Shown: positions 34,122-43,798 of the stretch, piece after piece
How positions within the stretch are numbered: the first letter of the stretch is position 1
How the letters are laid out: each line of letters starts with the position of its first letter
Position numbers and translations under genes: made by a program
The notes under the pieces: model-generated
Databases searched by the model: none
The model's input: the letters and a program-made list of their open reading frames with translations, nothing else
Told to the model about the DNA's origin: nothing
From: Chryseosolibacter sp044507775
GTDB taxonomy: Bacteria > Bacteroidota > Bacteroidia > Cytophagales > Cyclobacteriaceae
Direction of reading: 5' to 3'
DNA: 64,000 nucleotides
Assembly (NCBI GenBank): GCA_044507775.1
Contig: JBIQIY010000004.1
Span: 124,001-188,000, forward strand

Positions 34122-35219
34122 TTACAAATTCTTTCTGCGGTTCCTTTTGAAATCTTCGAACAACAGGTTCCCCAAGCCCTGCAGCGAGCTATAGTATGCA
34201 TTCCCATTGTTGGCTTGCGTAAATTCTCTGACAAAAGCTTTCAGGTATGGATCGGTCGCAATCATAAACGTGGTTACCGGGATTTTCAGTTTTTTAAGCT
34301 GCGTCGCCAGGTTTAATGTTTTGTTCAGGATTTTTTCATCGAGGCCAAAAGCGTTCTTGTAATACTTGATTCCCTGTTTGATACAAGTGGGCTTGCCGTC
34401 TGTGATCATGAACACCTGCTTGTTGGAATTTTTACGCCGCCGCAGGATGTCCATGGCAAGCTCCAGACCAGCCACAGTGTTGGTGTGGTAAGGGCCAACC
34501 TTCAGATAGGGAAGATCCTTGATCTCGATCTGCCAGGCGTCATCGCCGAATACAAGGACATCAAGCGTGTCTTTCGGGTACTTTTTCGTGATCAGTTCAG
34601 CAAGCGCCATCGCCACCTTTTTCGCCGGCGTAATCCGGTCCTCACCATAAAGTATCATGGAGTGCGAGATGTCGATCATCAGCACTGTGGAGGTTTGTGT
34701 TTTGAATTCAGCCTCCATTACCTCGAGGTCATCCTCCGTTAGCAGGAAGTTCTCAAGGCCGTGGTTGATTTGCGCGTTGCGCAAGGAGTCGGTTACCGAT
34801 ATCTGTTCCAGGGTGTCGCCGAACTCGTAATCCCTTTTTTCAGTGGTCTGTTCATCGCCACGGCCGCTGTGGTGCGTATTGTGTTCGCCCGACCTGGTTT
34901 TCTTCAGCTTCCCGAAAATTTCCTCAAGGGCCGATTGCCTAAGATTCTGCTCCGTCTTGGGCTTAAGCTTGAATTCCCCTTTGGGTCCCTCGTCCGTGAT
35001 GTAGCCATTTTTCTTAAGGTCCTCGATGAAATCACCGATGCCGTAGTTTCCGTTGGTGAGTTTATATTGCCGGTCGACTTCTGTCAGCCACTGCAGTGCT
35101 TCCGCTACGTCACCGGAGGTAATCAGGATCAGTTGCATGAAGACCTTGAGCAGTTTCTCAAAGTCGCTGCCGGCTTTGTCGGGAGGGGGCGTGAATTTCG
35201 AGAATCGATAGCCTGACAT
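34122..35219 (-). CDS. VWA-domain protein, partner of the MoxR-like ATPase
   Basis: A 365-residue soluble protein. The C-terminal von Willebrand A domain (about 175-355) has an intact metal site: DISHSM (about 181-186) as the DxSxS motif, a Thr in HTNTVAGLELA and Asp in FMITDGKPT. The N-terminal half (about 1-150) is helical and charged with a linker GEHNTHHSGRGDEQTT. No signal peptide, so cytosolic. VWA proteins of this type act with MoxR ATPases, whose gene follows. A TAGATTTC sequence 50 bases upstream of its ATG is a near-match to the -7 box. Confidence 0.87.
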   Translation of the reverse strand: MSGYRFSKFTPPPDKAGSDFEKLLKVFMQLILITSGDVAEALQWLTEVDRQYKLTNGNYGIGDFIEDLKKNGYITDEGPKGEFKLKPKTEQNLRQSALEEIFGKLKKTRSGEHNTHHSGRGDEQTTEKRDYEFGDTLEQISVTDSLRNAQINHGLENFLLTEDDLEVMEAEFKTQTSTVLMIDISHSMILYGEDRITPAKKVAMALAELITKKYPKDTLDVLVFGDDAWQIEIKDLPYLKVGPYHTNTVAGLELAMDILRRRKNSNKQVFMITDGKPTCIKQGIKYYKNAFGLDEKILNKTLNLATQLKKLKIPVTTFMIATDPYLKAFVREFTQANNGNAYYSSLQGLGNLLFEDFKRNRRKNL

Positions 35220-35409
35220 GAAAGCAGTTTACCCTTAAACCATGAATTTCCGAAATGTGTTTCAGCTTCGAAATCTAAATATGAAATATATGGCTGAAAG
35301 GCGCAAAAAGCAGGTTGTCCGGTACCGATAATCAGCCGGATCCGCAATGGCTGCTTGCTGTAGAACCCGGTTCAGAACATAGGCCGTTCTTCAGTTGGAA
35401 CGATGGCGC

Positions 35410-36108
35410 CTATGCGGTTACATTGTCTTTCCTGGGTCCTTTGTTTTTCACCTGCATGGTGCCAAACACATAGTCCCATAAGGGTGACGATACACCGAAT
35501 ACCTGGTCGCCATCTTTGTAGTGATGCACACTGTGGTTAATCCATAACGCCCGCAAGAAATTTTTGGGCGGTTGAAAAATGTGCACCATGTAGTGGACGG
35601 AAAGATAGAAGGCATAGCCAACGAGAAATCCGGGAAGAAAGGCGAATGCAAAATCGCCCATAACAAGGCGGAAGAATAGTAGCAGTATCGTGGCCGCTGT
35701 GATACTCAACAGCGGAGGCATCGCGAGCCGGTCTTTGTCTTTTGGAAACTCATGATGTACGCCGTGGGCATTGTACTGAAATTTCCGCCGGCGTTCGGTA
35801 TGTGTGCTGATATGGTATACATACCGATGCACGAGGTATTCGACCAGCGTAAAAGAGAGGAAGCCCAGGAAGAAGAGTCCGATGGTCGAACCCACCGAGA
35901 GTGTCGTATGGGTAACGCTCCAGTACAAGAGCGAGACCGAATAGATCCCGAAGATTATCAGCGGAACAGAGATATGTGTCCGGGATAATTTTTCCAGGAT
36001 CGGATTGTTGAAAAGTTGTTTTGATCCCTTGTTTTTTGGAGGAGTAAATTTTCCGGTCGTCTGATCAGAGGGTCGCACGTTGTTTCCGGATTCAATTCCT
36101 TCAGCCAT
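35410..36108 (-). CDS. Fatty acid hydroxylase / sterol desaturase superfamily protein
   Basis: A 232-residue integral membrane di-iron enzyme. The histidine clusters are complete: HRYVYH (about 94-99), HGVHH (about 114-118), HYMVH (about 172-176) and HSVHHYKDGD (about 191-200), set between membrane helices (about 47-66, 76-92, 133-150, 155-171). In the family this site hydroxylates an acyl chain, using O2; 2-hydroxylation of fatty acids in sphingo- or ornithine lipids is likely in Bacteroidota but not proven here. It lies 30 bases after bshA on the same strand. Confidence 0.85.
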   Translation of the reverse strand: MAEGIESGNNVRPSDQTTGKFTPPKNKGSKQLFNNPILEKLSRTHISVPLIIFGIYSVSLLYWSVTHTTLSVGSTIGLFFLGFLSFTLVEYLVHRYVYHISTHTERRRKFQYNAHGVHHEFPKDKDRLAMPPLLSITAATILLLFFRLVMGDFAFAFLPGFLVGYAFYLSVHYMVHIFQPPKNFLRALWINHSVHHYKDGDQVFGVSSPLWDYVFGTMQVKNKGPRKDNVTA

Positions 36109-36138
36109 AACTTTTTATAATTATCTATTTACTATCAC

Positions 36139-37305
36139 TTAAGGCAACCCTTTTTGCAGTGCAGATTTCTGGGTTGTCTTTTCCATTACATCTTCATAAT
36201 ACGATTCGTAGAGCGGCAGGATTCGCGAAATATCGAATTCTTTTGCCCTTTGAAGCGCATTTTGCTTAAACCGCGGCAGGTTTGCCGGATCGAGCACCAT
36301 CAAAGACTTGCGAGTCATATCTTCAATGTCACCGATAGCACTTAAAAAACCTGTTCCCCCCTGTATATTCAGTTCGGGGAGTCCTCCCGTATTAGTTGAG
36401 ATGACCGGGACTTCGCAAGCCATCGCCTCAAGGGCCGCGAGCCCGAAGCTCTCTTTTTCCGAGGGCATCAGGAAGAGGTCAGCCACTGAGAGTACTTCTT
36501 CAACGGCTTCCAGTTTTCCCAGGAATCTCACGTCATCGGAGATGTGCAGCTCCCGGCAGAGGCTTTCAGCGCGATCCCGTTCCGGGCCGTCGCCGATCAT
36601 GAGAAGTTTTGCCGGGATCTCTTTTACAATATTATTGAATATCCTGACCACGTCAAGGACCCGCTTCACCTCCCGAAAGTTGGAAGTATGGACGATAAGC
36701 GATTCCCCTCCCGGGCAAATGGCCTTCTTGAAGTGATCTTTCTTTTGCTTCTTGAATTTTTCGAGATCGATAAAATTCGGGATCACTACAATCTCATTGT
36801 CGATCTTGAACGAGTTATAGGTTTCCTTGCGCAGGTCGCGAGAGACTGCTGTGACGCCGTCGGACTGATTGATGCTAAACGTCACGACGGGCTCATACGT
36901 GGGGTCCTTTCCCACAAGCGTGATGTCCGTTCCGTGAAGAGTCGTCACGACCGGGATCACAATCCCCTGCGTCTTCAAAATCTGTTTCGCCATATAAGCC
37001 GCGGAGGCATGGGGTATGGCGTAGTGAACATGCAGCAGATCTAGCTTTTCATTTTTTACGACGCTTACCATCTTGCTGGCAAGTGCCAGTTCGTAAGGAG
37101 CGTACTCGAAGAGCGGGTACGATCGGGTATTAACCTCGTGATAAAAAAGGTTTTCGTTCAGAAAGTCCAGGCGACTGGGCTGTGAATAGGTTATGAAGTG
37201 AACGTGGTGTCCTTCTTTTGCCAGGCCCTTGCCCAGCTCAGTGGCTACCACTCCGCTTCCGCCGAAGGTCGGGTAACACACTATTCCAATTTTTCTTTGG
37301 TCCAC
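36139..37305 (-). CDS. bshA: N-acetyl-alpha-D-glucosaminyl L-malate synthase BshA (bacillithiol)
   Basis: A 388-residue GT4 glycosyltransferase catalysing the first step of bacillithiol synthesis: UDP-GlcNAc plus L-malate. The N-terminus KIGIVCYPTFGGSGVVATELGKGLAKEGHHVHFITYSQPSRL is diagnostic for BshA, followed by LHVHYAIPHASAAYMAKQIL, TTLHGTDITLVGKD and the GT-B donor site EKESFGLAALEAMACEVPVISTNTGGLPE. Start GTG (37305); no ATG lies in frame upstream. bshB and bshC are not in the window. The gene follows the GH3/beta-lactamase fusion by 68 bases and precedes the hydroxylase by 30. Confidence 0.93.
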   Translation of the reverse strand: MDQRKIGIVCYPTFGGSGVVATELGKGLAKEGHHVHFITYSQPSRLDFLNENLFYHEVNTRSYPLFEYAPYELALASKMVSVVKNEKLDLLHVHYAIPHASAAYMAKQILKTQGIVIPVVTTLHGTDITLVGKDPTYEPVVTFSINQSDGVTAVSRDLRKETYNSFKIDNEIVVIPNFIDLEKFKKQKKDHFKKAICPGGESLIVHTSNFREVKRVLDVVRIFNNIVKEIPAKLLMIGDGPERDRAESLCRELHISDDVRFLGKLEAVEEVLSVADLFLMPSEKESFGLAALEAMACEVPVISTNTGGLPELNIQGGTGFLSAIGDIEDMTRKSLMVLDPANLPRFKQNALQRAKEFDISRILPLYESYYEDVMEKTTQKSALQKGLP

Positions 37306-37373
37306 AAATATGGTTTTAGGTCACTGTAGGATTCCCCTAGGGGGTTGTTATTTATGTCGGGGAAACCAGGGAT

Positions 37374-40310
37374 TTATTGTTCTGAATCCGCGCTTGCCTC
37401 AAAGTTCAGATTTTCGTGAGTCTTACAAAAATCGAATATGGCCTCATAAATAACATCCTGTATGCGAGAACGGATATTTGTCTGGATAAGTTTGTCACTG
37501 CGGGCAGGAAACACCCGGTTTGATAAAAAAATATATACAAGGTCGAATTCCGGGTCAACCCAGAGGCAGGTGCCGGTAAATCCCGTGTGGCCGAAAGTTG
37601 CCGGGGATGCATAGCGTGAAGTCGGACTGGCCCATTCGCCTTGCACCGGCTTATCCCAGCCGAGGCCGCGCCGGCTCGATTCAAACTGTTTGGCTGTAAA
37701 GTGTTTCACAGTCTGCGGTTTATAGTAGCGGAGACCACCGTAGGTGCCGTTCTGTAAAAGCATCTGGCCGAGTTTGGAGAGGTCGTTAGCCGTTCCGAAA
37801 AGACCGGCGTGCCCGCTGACGCCGCCCAGCATTGCCGCGCGTTCATCATGTACGGTGCCGATGAGCAACCCCCCGCGGAAGAGGGTATCCAGCTCCGTCG
37901 GTGCGATCATACTGGCCGGAAACCGGTCCAGCGGAGTATAACCCAGACTATAGGCGCCAAGGGGTTCGTAAAAATTCTGCTGCAGGAACTCTTCAAGGGG
38001 TTGGTTCAGCGTCCGCTCCGCAAGGTGTTTAAACATCATGAAGCCGAGGTCACTGTAACGGTACGTGTAGGGGGTCCGTGCGGGCTTTTCCATCATTTTG
38101 GAATACGTGATCCACGACCATACGCTGTCTTTCAGGATCGGCGAACCGAATAACGCAGGGGCTATCTGAAGCGGGTAGCGAACATCCTGCTTGGAGCTGT
38201 AATACATTGGTTTCAACAACGGGCCCTCGAGCGTGAGAGGCCATAAGGGCACAAACGGGGCCAACCCGGCCTGGTGTGTCAGAATATCCACGATTGTGAT
38301 ATCTTTCTTGTTGGTACCCTTCAACTCCGGCAAGTACACGGAAAGCTTTTTGTCGATGTCGATCAGTCCGTGTTCCTGCATGAACATCACGGCCTGAAGG
38401 GTTGCCGATACTTTGGTGAGCGATGCAAGGTCATAGATCGTTTCATCGGTGACGGGCGACGTTTGTTCATAAGTCAGATGTCCGAAAGCCTGGTCGTACA
38501 CTACCTTGCCGTTCCTGGCTACAAGGACGTAACAGCCGGGTGTCGAACCTGAGTTGATCGCCTCTTCCGCGATCATGCGGATTCGCTGAAGTGCCTGACC
38601 ATCTATACCGGCGTCTTCAGGAAAAGAATAAGCCAGGCGATCGAGGTCCGGTGTTGAGATTGAAGTCCCCGACCGGAATTTTGCATACTCAAGCGGAAGA
38701 ACTCCGCTCGATGGTAAGCCACCAAAGATGATCTGCGGAATAATGCCAACGATATCGCTTTCGTCATTGAAACCGGTGATCACGGATGGGAACCGGTTGG
38801 CGTAGGGTTGGAATGCCTTGCAGCCGAAATCTGCGACGATAACTTGTTGGTGCGCTGCCAACTCCTGCAGAACGCCCATCAGGTTTTGCATCGCCTCGCC
38901 CGAGGTGGCCGGGAACAACGCAACGATGATCACATCTTTCCGGGAGAGGTCCGCTTGCTGAATACCCTCGCCAATGATAATCCGGTCCGCCGGTACATAC
39001 TTTCGCACACTTCTGTGAAAGATGTCGGCCAGCCGCGCAGAGTCACCGGTGATCACAACGGAAAAAGTCTTTCCCTCGAGAATCCGGATAGGCAAGGCGA
39101 GGTTCTGATTCTTTAAAACGGTAACCGTCTCGCGCAAAGCCTTGGCACGCAAAACCTGACTCTCCGCCCTGTGCAGGTTGGCAGAGAGGGCAACCTCATC
39201 GACAGGGCCCGCGTTCCTCGCGAGTCCCGCGTCGTACTTCATCGCGAGGATCTTTTTTACCTTTTGATCGAGTCGCGCCTCATATTTTTTCTCGGTATGT
39301 AACAGTCTTCTGATCTTCCTCACAGCGGGACCCGGGTCGTCGTCGGTAATGATCATATCTGCGCCAGCTTCAAAGGCAAACAAACCGGCATCCCCCGGAA
39401 GGAATTGATCGGTGTTGACCTCCAGCGAGCGAAGATCCAGGATGATCGTACCCCGGAAACCTATTGGCTCATGTAAAAGATCTCCGCGCTCAAATTGCTG
39501 GAAGCTGCCCTCTGACAATTTTTTCTTCATGTCCGATTTTGACGGCTCGTAGTAAGCGGCAAGGTCGGTGGCATCGGGAATAACGGCGTCGAGCCCTTCC
39601 CTGAACAATCGCAGGTAGGGCGCTGTTACGATGGTATCGTGATACAGTGAGATATGAGACTGACCCTTCTCATTGATGACTTCGATACTTTTCAACGGGA
39701 AATATTTTGCGCAGCTGAGAATTCCCGCGTCGTGCAGCCCCTGCATGTGCAGCAGTGACTTTCGCGTCACAGCCTCCCTATTGTCGCCGAATAACATATC
39801 AGGATGCGTTGTTGCCGAGTGGACGGGAGTGGCGTTCGGACTAAGACTCATATTGACTCCGAGTGCCTTGAGTTGTTTTCCGATGTCATAAGCGATTCGA
39901 TAGATCATGCTGTCGTCGCGGATGGCTCCCTGTGCGAGGGGAACGGGATAGCTTAGTGCGCTGTCGAGCAGAAATCCCAAACCGGAGGCCGCATCCAGAC
40001 CGACAAGCAGGGGGGTTTTAGCGCCGGCCTGCAGTCTGTTGGTAATGCGCGCCTGGTCTGCGGGGGTACCGGAAGTAAAAACGACGCCGCCGATATTGCC
40101 TGACGTTGCCTGCTTCACGTAGTTCCTGACGAGGTCTTCGCTCGCATGCGACGACAACCGGGCAAAGAACAGCTGTCCTAATTTCTCACTTTCATCCAGC
40201 GTTTGAAATACACTGTCCACCCACGCTTGTTTCTCCGTCTGCGCGGATGCCGAAATGGACATTAACAGTATCAATAAACTGCACCCGAATACATTTCTCT
40301 TTCCAATCAT
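37374..40310 (-). CDS. Secreted GH3-like / serine beta-lactamase-like fusion protein
   Basis: A 978-residue exported protein. Signal peptide 1-23 (MSISASAQ); residues about 30-360 resemble the N-terminal GH3 barrel of NagZ-type beta-N-acetylglucosaminidases (EKLGQLFFARL, GGVVFTSGTPADQARITNRLQ, LLVGLDAASG). About 385-560 resemble the GH3 C-terminal domain. About 585-960 form a class C beta-lactamase/penicillin-binding fold with SxxK in ASLTKVSA (about 654-657), YxN-like YSD in YRYSDLGF and HTG in FGHTGFTGT. The GH3 KH(F/I)PGH motif is replaced by AKYFPLKS, so glycosidase activity is doubtful. The fusion is known in Bacteroidota; a role in peptidoglycan metabolism is likely. Confidence 0.88.
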   Translation of the reverse strand: MIGKRNVFGCSLLILLMSISASAQTEKQAWVDSVFQTLDESEKLGQLFFARLSSHASEDLVRNYVKQATSGNIGGVVFTSGTPADQARITNRLQAGAKTPLLVGLDAASGLGFLLDSALSYPVPLAQGAIRDDSMIYRIAYDIGKQLKALGVNMSLSPNATPVHSATTHPDMLFGDNREAVTRKSLLHMQGLHDAGILSCAKYFPLKSIEVINEKGQSHISLYHDTIVTAPYLRLFREGLDAVIPDATDLAAYYEPSKSDMKKKLSEGSFQQFERGDLLHEPIGFRGTIILDLRSLEVNTDQFLPGDAGLFAFEAGADMIITDDDPGPAVRKIRRLLHTEKKYEARLDQKVKKILAMKYDAGLARNAGPVDEVALSANLHRAESQVLRAKALRETVTVLKNQNLALPIRILEGKTFSVVITGDSARLADIFHRSVRKYVPADRIIIGEGIQQADLSRKDVIIVALFPATSGEAMQNLMGVLQELAAHQQVIVADFGCKAFQPYANRFPSVITGFNDESDIVGIIPQIIFGGLPSSGVLPLEYAKFRSGTSISTPDLDRLAYSFPEDAGIDGQALQRIRMIAEEAINSGSTPGCYVLVARNGKVVYDQAFGHLTYEQTSPVTDETIYDLASLTKVSATLQAVMFMQEHGLIDIDKKLSVYLPELKGTNKKDITIVDILTHQAGLAPFVPLWPLTLEGPLLKPMYYSSKQDVRYPLQIAPALFGSPILKDSVWSWITYSKMMEKPARTPYTYRYSDLGFMMFKHLAERTLNQPLEEFLQQNFYEPLGAYSLGYTPLDRFPASMIAPTELDTLFRGGLLIGTVHDERAAMLGGVSGHAGLFGTANDLSKLGQMLLQNGTYGGLRYYKPQTVKHFTAKQFESSRRGLGWDKPVQGEWASPTSRYASPATFGHTGFTGTCLWVDPEFDLVYIFLSNRVFPARSDKLIQTNIRSRIQDVIYEAIFDFCKTHENLNFEASADSEQ

Positions 40311-40454
40311 ATCAATTCACCATCTTAACGCATATACAGCAGAGTAAAGTGCCAACAAGTTATGAATTTCAGTTCTATGCCCGGTTTAAATCGCGTTTTT
40401 ATGCTGACGACTTACGCCAAATAATTTAATTTGCGGGCTGAACTGCACGTATTC

Positions 40455-42260
40455 ATGTCGGACATTATACAACTTTTGCCTGATTCGATCGCCAACCAGA
40501 TTGCGGCGGGTGAGGTTGTGCAAAGGCCGGCCTCTGCTGTAAAGGAATTAATGGAGAATGCAATTGATGCACGCGCGACGTCGATCAGGCTCGTAGTGAA
40601 GGAGGCGGGAAAAACTTTGATACAGGTGATCGACAACGGCATGGGTATGTCGGAGACGGATGCCCGGATGAGCCTGGAGCGGCATGCAACTTCCAAAATC
40701 CGCAAAGCCGAAGATCTTTTCAGTCTGAGTACGAAAGGATTCCGCGGAGAGGCGCTGGCGTCCATCGCCGCGGTTTCGCAGATGGAAATGAAAACACGTC
40801 CGGAAGACCAGGAGCTCGGCACCTGCCTGGTGGTGGAAGGGTCGGAGGTTAAGAAGCAAGAGCCGGTGGCATGCGAGGTGGGAACCAGTGTAAGCGTCAA
40901 AAACCTTTTCTACAATATTCCCGCGCGAAGAAATTTTCTCAAGTCGAATCCGGTGGAGCTGCGACATATCGTTGACGAATTTCAAAGGCTGGCCCTCGCG
41001 CATTCCGACATTGTTTTTTCGTTTATCCAGACAGATGAGGTTGTCTACGATCTTCCGTCCGGCAAGCTCAGCCAGCGAATCGTGAACATTTTCGGAAAGT
41101 CGTACCAGGAACAGCTCGCCCCCTGCCAGGAGGAGACGGACCGCGTCAAGGTACACGGGTATGTGGGTCGTCCCGAGTTTGCGCGCAAAACCCGGGGCGA
41201 ACAGTTTCTTTTTGTAAACCACCGCTTTATCCGAAGCAATTATCTGCATCACGCAGTCATGAGCGCATTTGAAACCTTGCTGCCTGAAAACAGTTTTCCG
41301 TTTTATGTGCTGTTCATCGACATCGACCCGAAACACATCGACGTGAACGTGCATCCGACAAAGACGGAGATCAAGTTCGACGACGAAAGGGCTGTGTATG
41401 CAGTCGTTCGGTCAGCGGTGAGGCAGGCAATCGGTTCGCATCATCTTTCACCTGCGATCGACTTCAATGTTGACGTAAACATTATTTCAAAGCTAACGCA
41501 GTCGGCGGCCCAGTCTAAAGACGTGTACCTGGATGAACGTTTTTCGACCGCTCTGAGAAATCCCAATCAGGATCATTGGGAGAAGCTGTTCGAGCAATCG
41601 AATATCGATGTTAAGAATACGGAACCGCAGGTGTTGCGTTTCGAAAGCAGAGTGAACAGCGCTGATGACGACATGATCGAGGCGGCCGCTGAAGAGAAGG
41701 CGCTTTTTCAAATACACAATCGTTATATCATGAGGCAGGTGAAATCCGGTCTGATGGTGGTCGATCAGCAATTCGCCCATGAACGAATCCTGTATGAGAA
41801 ATTCCTCAATCAGCTGAAGAACAAATCCGGCGAAAGCCAGCAAGATCTTTTTCCGCAGACTGTTTCCCTGAGCGCCGCTGATTTTGCGCTTGTCCTGGAA
41901 ATGGAACAGGAAATTGCGGCCCTGGGTTTTCGTCTTGAGGTGTTCGGCAAAAATACGATCCTGATCAACGGCGTTCCGTCGCGACTCACTGCAACTGGGG
42001 GGAAGGCGCTGTTTGAGGGGCTGATCGAGCAGTTCAAAATTAACCAGTCCGAGTTATCCGTTCCACTGAAAGAAAACCTGGCGCGATCACTCGCCCGCCG
42101 GGCTGGTGTAAAAGCAGGTCAAAAACTGGCGAAGGAGGAGATGAAGGCCCTGATCGATGGACTTTTTGCCTGCGCGACGAGCAATTATACTCCTGATGGG
42201 GTGCCCACTTTTTTTATTTTTGATTTGCGAAAAATTGAAAGTTATTTTAACCGCCAATAG
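40455..42260 (+). CDS. mutL: DNA mismatch repair protein MutL
   Basis: A 601-residue GHKL ATPase. N-terminal motifs: IANQIAAGEVVQRPASAVKELMENAIDA (motif I), IDNGMGM (II), RHATSKI, and GFRGEALASIAAVS (III); then the transducer domain to about 330 with HPTKTEIKF. The C-terminal dimerisation domain has DQQFAHERILYE (about 445-456), the DQHA(X)2E(X)4E-type metal motif of endonuclease-competent MutL, consistent with lack of MutH in this phylum. The ATG at 40455 starts the conserved block; a TTG at 40431 is not needed. Divergent from the GH3/beta-lactamase gene; two rhomboid genes follow. Confidence 0.95.
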   Translation: MSDIIQLLPDSIANQIAAGEVVQRPASAVKELMENAIDARATSIRLVVKEAGKTLIQVIDNGMGMSETDARMSLERHATSKIRKAEDLFSLSTKGFRGEALASIAAVSQMEMKTRPEDQELGTCLVVEGSEVKKQEPVACEVGTSVSVKNLFYNIPARRNFLKSNPVELRHIVDEFQRLALAHSDIVFSFIQTDEVVYDLPSGKLSQRIVNIFGKSYQEQLAPCQEETDRVKVHGYVGRPEFARKTRGEQFLFVNHRFIRSNYLHHAVMSAFETLLPENSFPFYVLFIDIDPKHIDVNVHPTKTEIKFDDERAVYAVVRSAVRQAIGSHHLSPAIDFNVDVNIISKLTQSAAQSKDVYLDERFSTALRNPNQDHWEKLFEQSNIDVKNTEPQVLRFESRVNSADDDMIEAAAEEKALFQIHNRYIMRQVKSGLMVVDQQFAHERILYEKFLNQLKNKSGESQQDLFPQTVSLSAADFALVLEMEQEIAALGFRLEVFGKNTILINGVPSRLTATGGKALFEGLIEQFKINQSELSVPLKENLARSLARRAGVKAGQKLAKEEMKALIDGLFACATSNYTPDGVPTFFIFDLRKIESYFNRQ

Positions 42261-42300
42261 ATCCCGCAACCTTACGATCAAACAAGCGTTTATCCCTGCC

Positions 42301-42882
42301 ATGATCAGACTTAGTCCCATTGTCCGGAACCTCATTATCATCAATGTAGTCGTATTCATAATATCGAGGATTCTCCCCATTGAGAACTGGCTGGCTTTGT
42401 GGAATGTGCACAGCAACCTCTTCAGGCCTTATCAGCTGTTCACGTACATGTTTTGTCATGCTGATTTTTTTCATATCTTCTTCAACATGTTATTACTGGC
42501 CTTCTTTGGGCCCATACTGGAGGAATTCTGGGACCAAAAACAATTTTTGTTGTTCTACATCGCAGCGGGGATCGGGGCGGCGGTTTTCAATATTTTGATG
42601 GATGTTTTTTTCGGGATAGGGTCTTTTGGAGTGATGATTGGGGCGTCTGGCGCTGTTTACGGGGTTATGACGGCTTTTGGAATCATTTTTCCGAACATGG
42701 AGTTAAGATTGTTATTCTTGCCGATATCTTTCAAAGCCAAGTACATGGTCATGGTTTTGGGAGCTATTGCCATATTTTCGGGTTTCAGGACTACTCCTGG
42801 TGACAATACCGCACATTTTGCCCACCTGGGCGGGATTGTTATGGCCATAATTTTGATACAATTTTGGATGAGACGAAGATGA
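42301..42882 (+). CDS. Rhomboid family intramembrane serine protease, compact form
   Basis: A 193-residue, six-helix membrane protein. The catalytic dyad is visible: Ser116 in GASGAVYG and His175 in AHFAHLGG; the HADFFHIFFNM segment (53-63) gives the conserved helix-2 His/Asn. Rhomboids cleave single-pass proteins within the membrane. The ATG at 42301 is used; the frame is open further upstream (to 42157) but overlaps mutL without membrane or signal features. It is followed after 6 bases by a second rhomboid gene. Confidence 0.9.
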   Translation: MIRLSPIVRNLIIINVVVFIISRILPIENWLALWNVHSNLFRPYQLFTYMFCHADFFHIFFNMLLLAFFGPILEEFWDQKQFLLFYIAAGIGAAVFNILMDVFFGIGSFGVMIGASGAVYGVMTAFGIIFPNMELRLLFLPISFKAKYMVMVLGAIAIFSGFRTTPGDNTAHFAHLGGIVMAIILIQFWMRRR

Positions 42883-42888
42883 GCCGTT

Positions 42889-43791
42889 ATGTTTGAAGAA
42901 TTCAAGAATGCCTTCCAGCGGTATAACAATGGCCATGTCCAGCTGATCATCATCAACCTGGCCGTTTTTGTGGTGATGGGCGTGATCATGGTCATCATGA
43001 AGGTCAGCGGCCTGAATGAATTGTGGTCTCTTATCCACGAACAGTTTCAGATCCCGGCGCGGTTTTCCGAGTTCGTAGGCCGACCCTGGTCTTTGCTTAC
43101 CTATATGTTTATGCACGATCTCACAGGGATCCTGCATATTCTTTTCAACATGCTGATCATGTACTGGTTTGGTCGACTCTTCGTAGAGTACCTCGGAAGC
43201 GATAAACTCGTGGCCGTTTACCTTCTGGGAGGTATTGCCGGCGGCATCCTTTACCTGCTGGCATACAATACAATTCCCTATTTCGTCGCCCAGTCGCAAG
43301 CCTTCGACATTGGAATGGTCGGGGCTTCCGCCAGTGTCAACGCGATTGTCGTGGCAACGGCTACGTTGCTGCCGAACTACACGTTCTTTCTCCTGTTCAT
43401 CGGGCCCGTGCGGATCAAATACATCGCGGCCTTTTTCGTTTTTCTCTCCTTCCTCGGGTCGGTCGGCGACAACGCAGGAGGAAACATTGCACACCTCGGG
43501 GGTGCACTGATTGGATTCGTTTACATGAAGCAACTCCAGTCGGGCATGAACTGGGGCGGATGGATAACAATAACACTCGACTGGTTCAAAGATCTTTTTA
43601 AGGAAAAACGACGGGTGAAGGTCTCTTACCGCAAGAACCGTGCAACGGGTGCACATCATACTTCATCACAGGAGAGAGCCTCTTACACGCAGGAAGAAAT
43701 CGACCGGATACTCGACAAGATCTCCGAAGGGGGTTATGAGAGCCTGACCAAAGACGAGAAAGAAAAGTTGTTCAACGCGAGCAAGAAGTAG
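42889..43791 (+). CDS. Rhomboid family intramembrane serine protease with C-terminal extension
   Basis: A 300-residue rhomboid. The dyad is Ser147 in VGASASVNAI and His202 in NIAHLGGA, with HILFNMLIMYWFG giving helix 2. The motif GASAS differs from the usual GASGA. After the last helix a ~90-residue cytosolic tail (KKRRVKVSYRKN..., then SYTQEEIDRILDKISEGGYESLTKDEKEKLF) ends in a helical module common to Bacteroidota rhomboids. Tandem with the compact rhomboid and probably co-translated. Confidence 0.9.
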   Translation: MFEEFKNAFQRYNNGHVQLIIINLAVFVVMGVIMVIMKVSGLNELWSLIHEQFQIPARFSEFVGRPWSLLTYMFMHDLTGILHILFNMLIMYWFGRLFVEYLGSDKLVAVYLLGGIAGGILYLLAYNTIPYFVAQSQAFDIGMVGASASVNAIVVATATLLPNYTFFLLFIGPVRIKYIAAFFVFLSFLGSVGDNAGGNIAHLGGALIGFVYMKQLQSGMNWGGWITITLDWFKDLFKEKRRVKVSYRKNRATGAHHTSSQERASYTQEEIDRILDKISEGGYESLTKDEKEKLFNASKK

Positions 43792-43798
43792 ATGTTCA

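Noticed and set aside
42712..43659. A 315-codon minus-strand frame opposite the rhomboid genes
   Set aside because: It lies across two well-supported rhomboid genes with catalytic motifs and has no family features itself.
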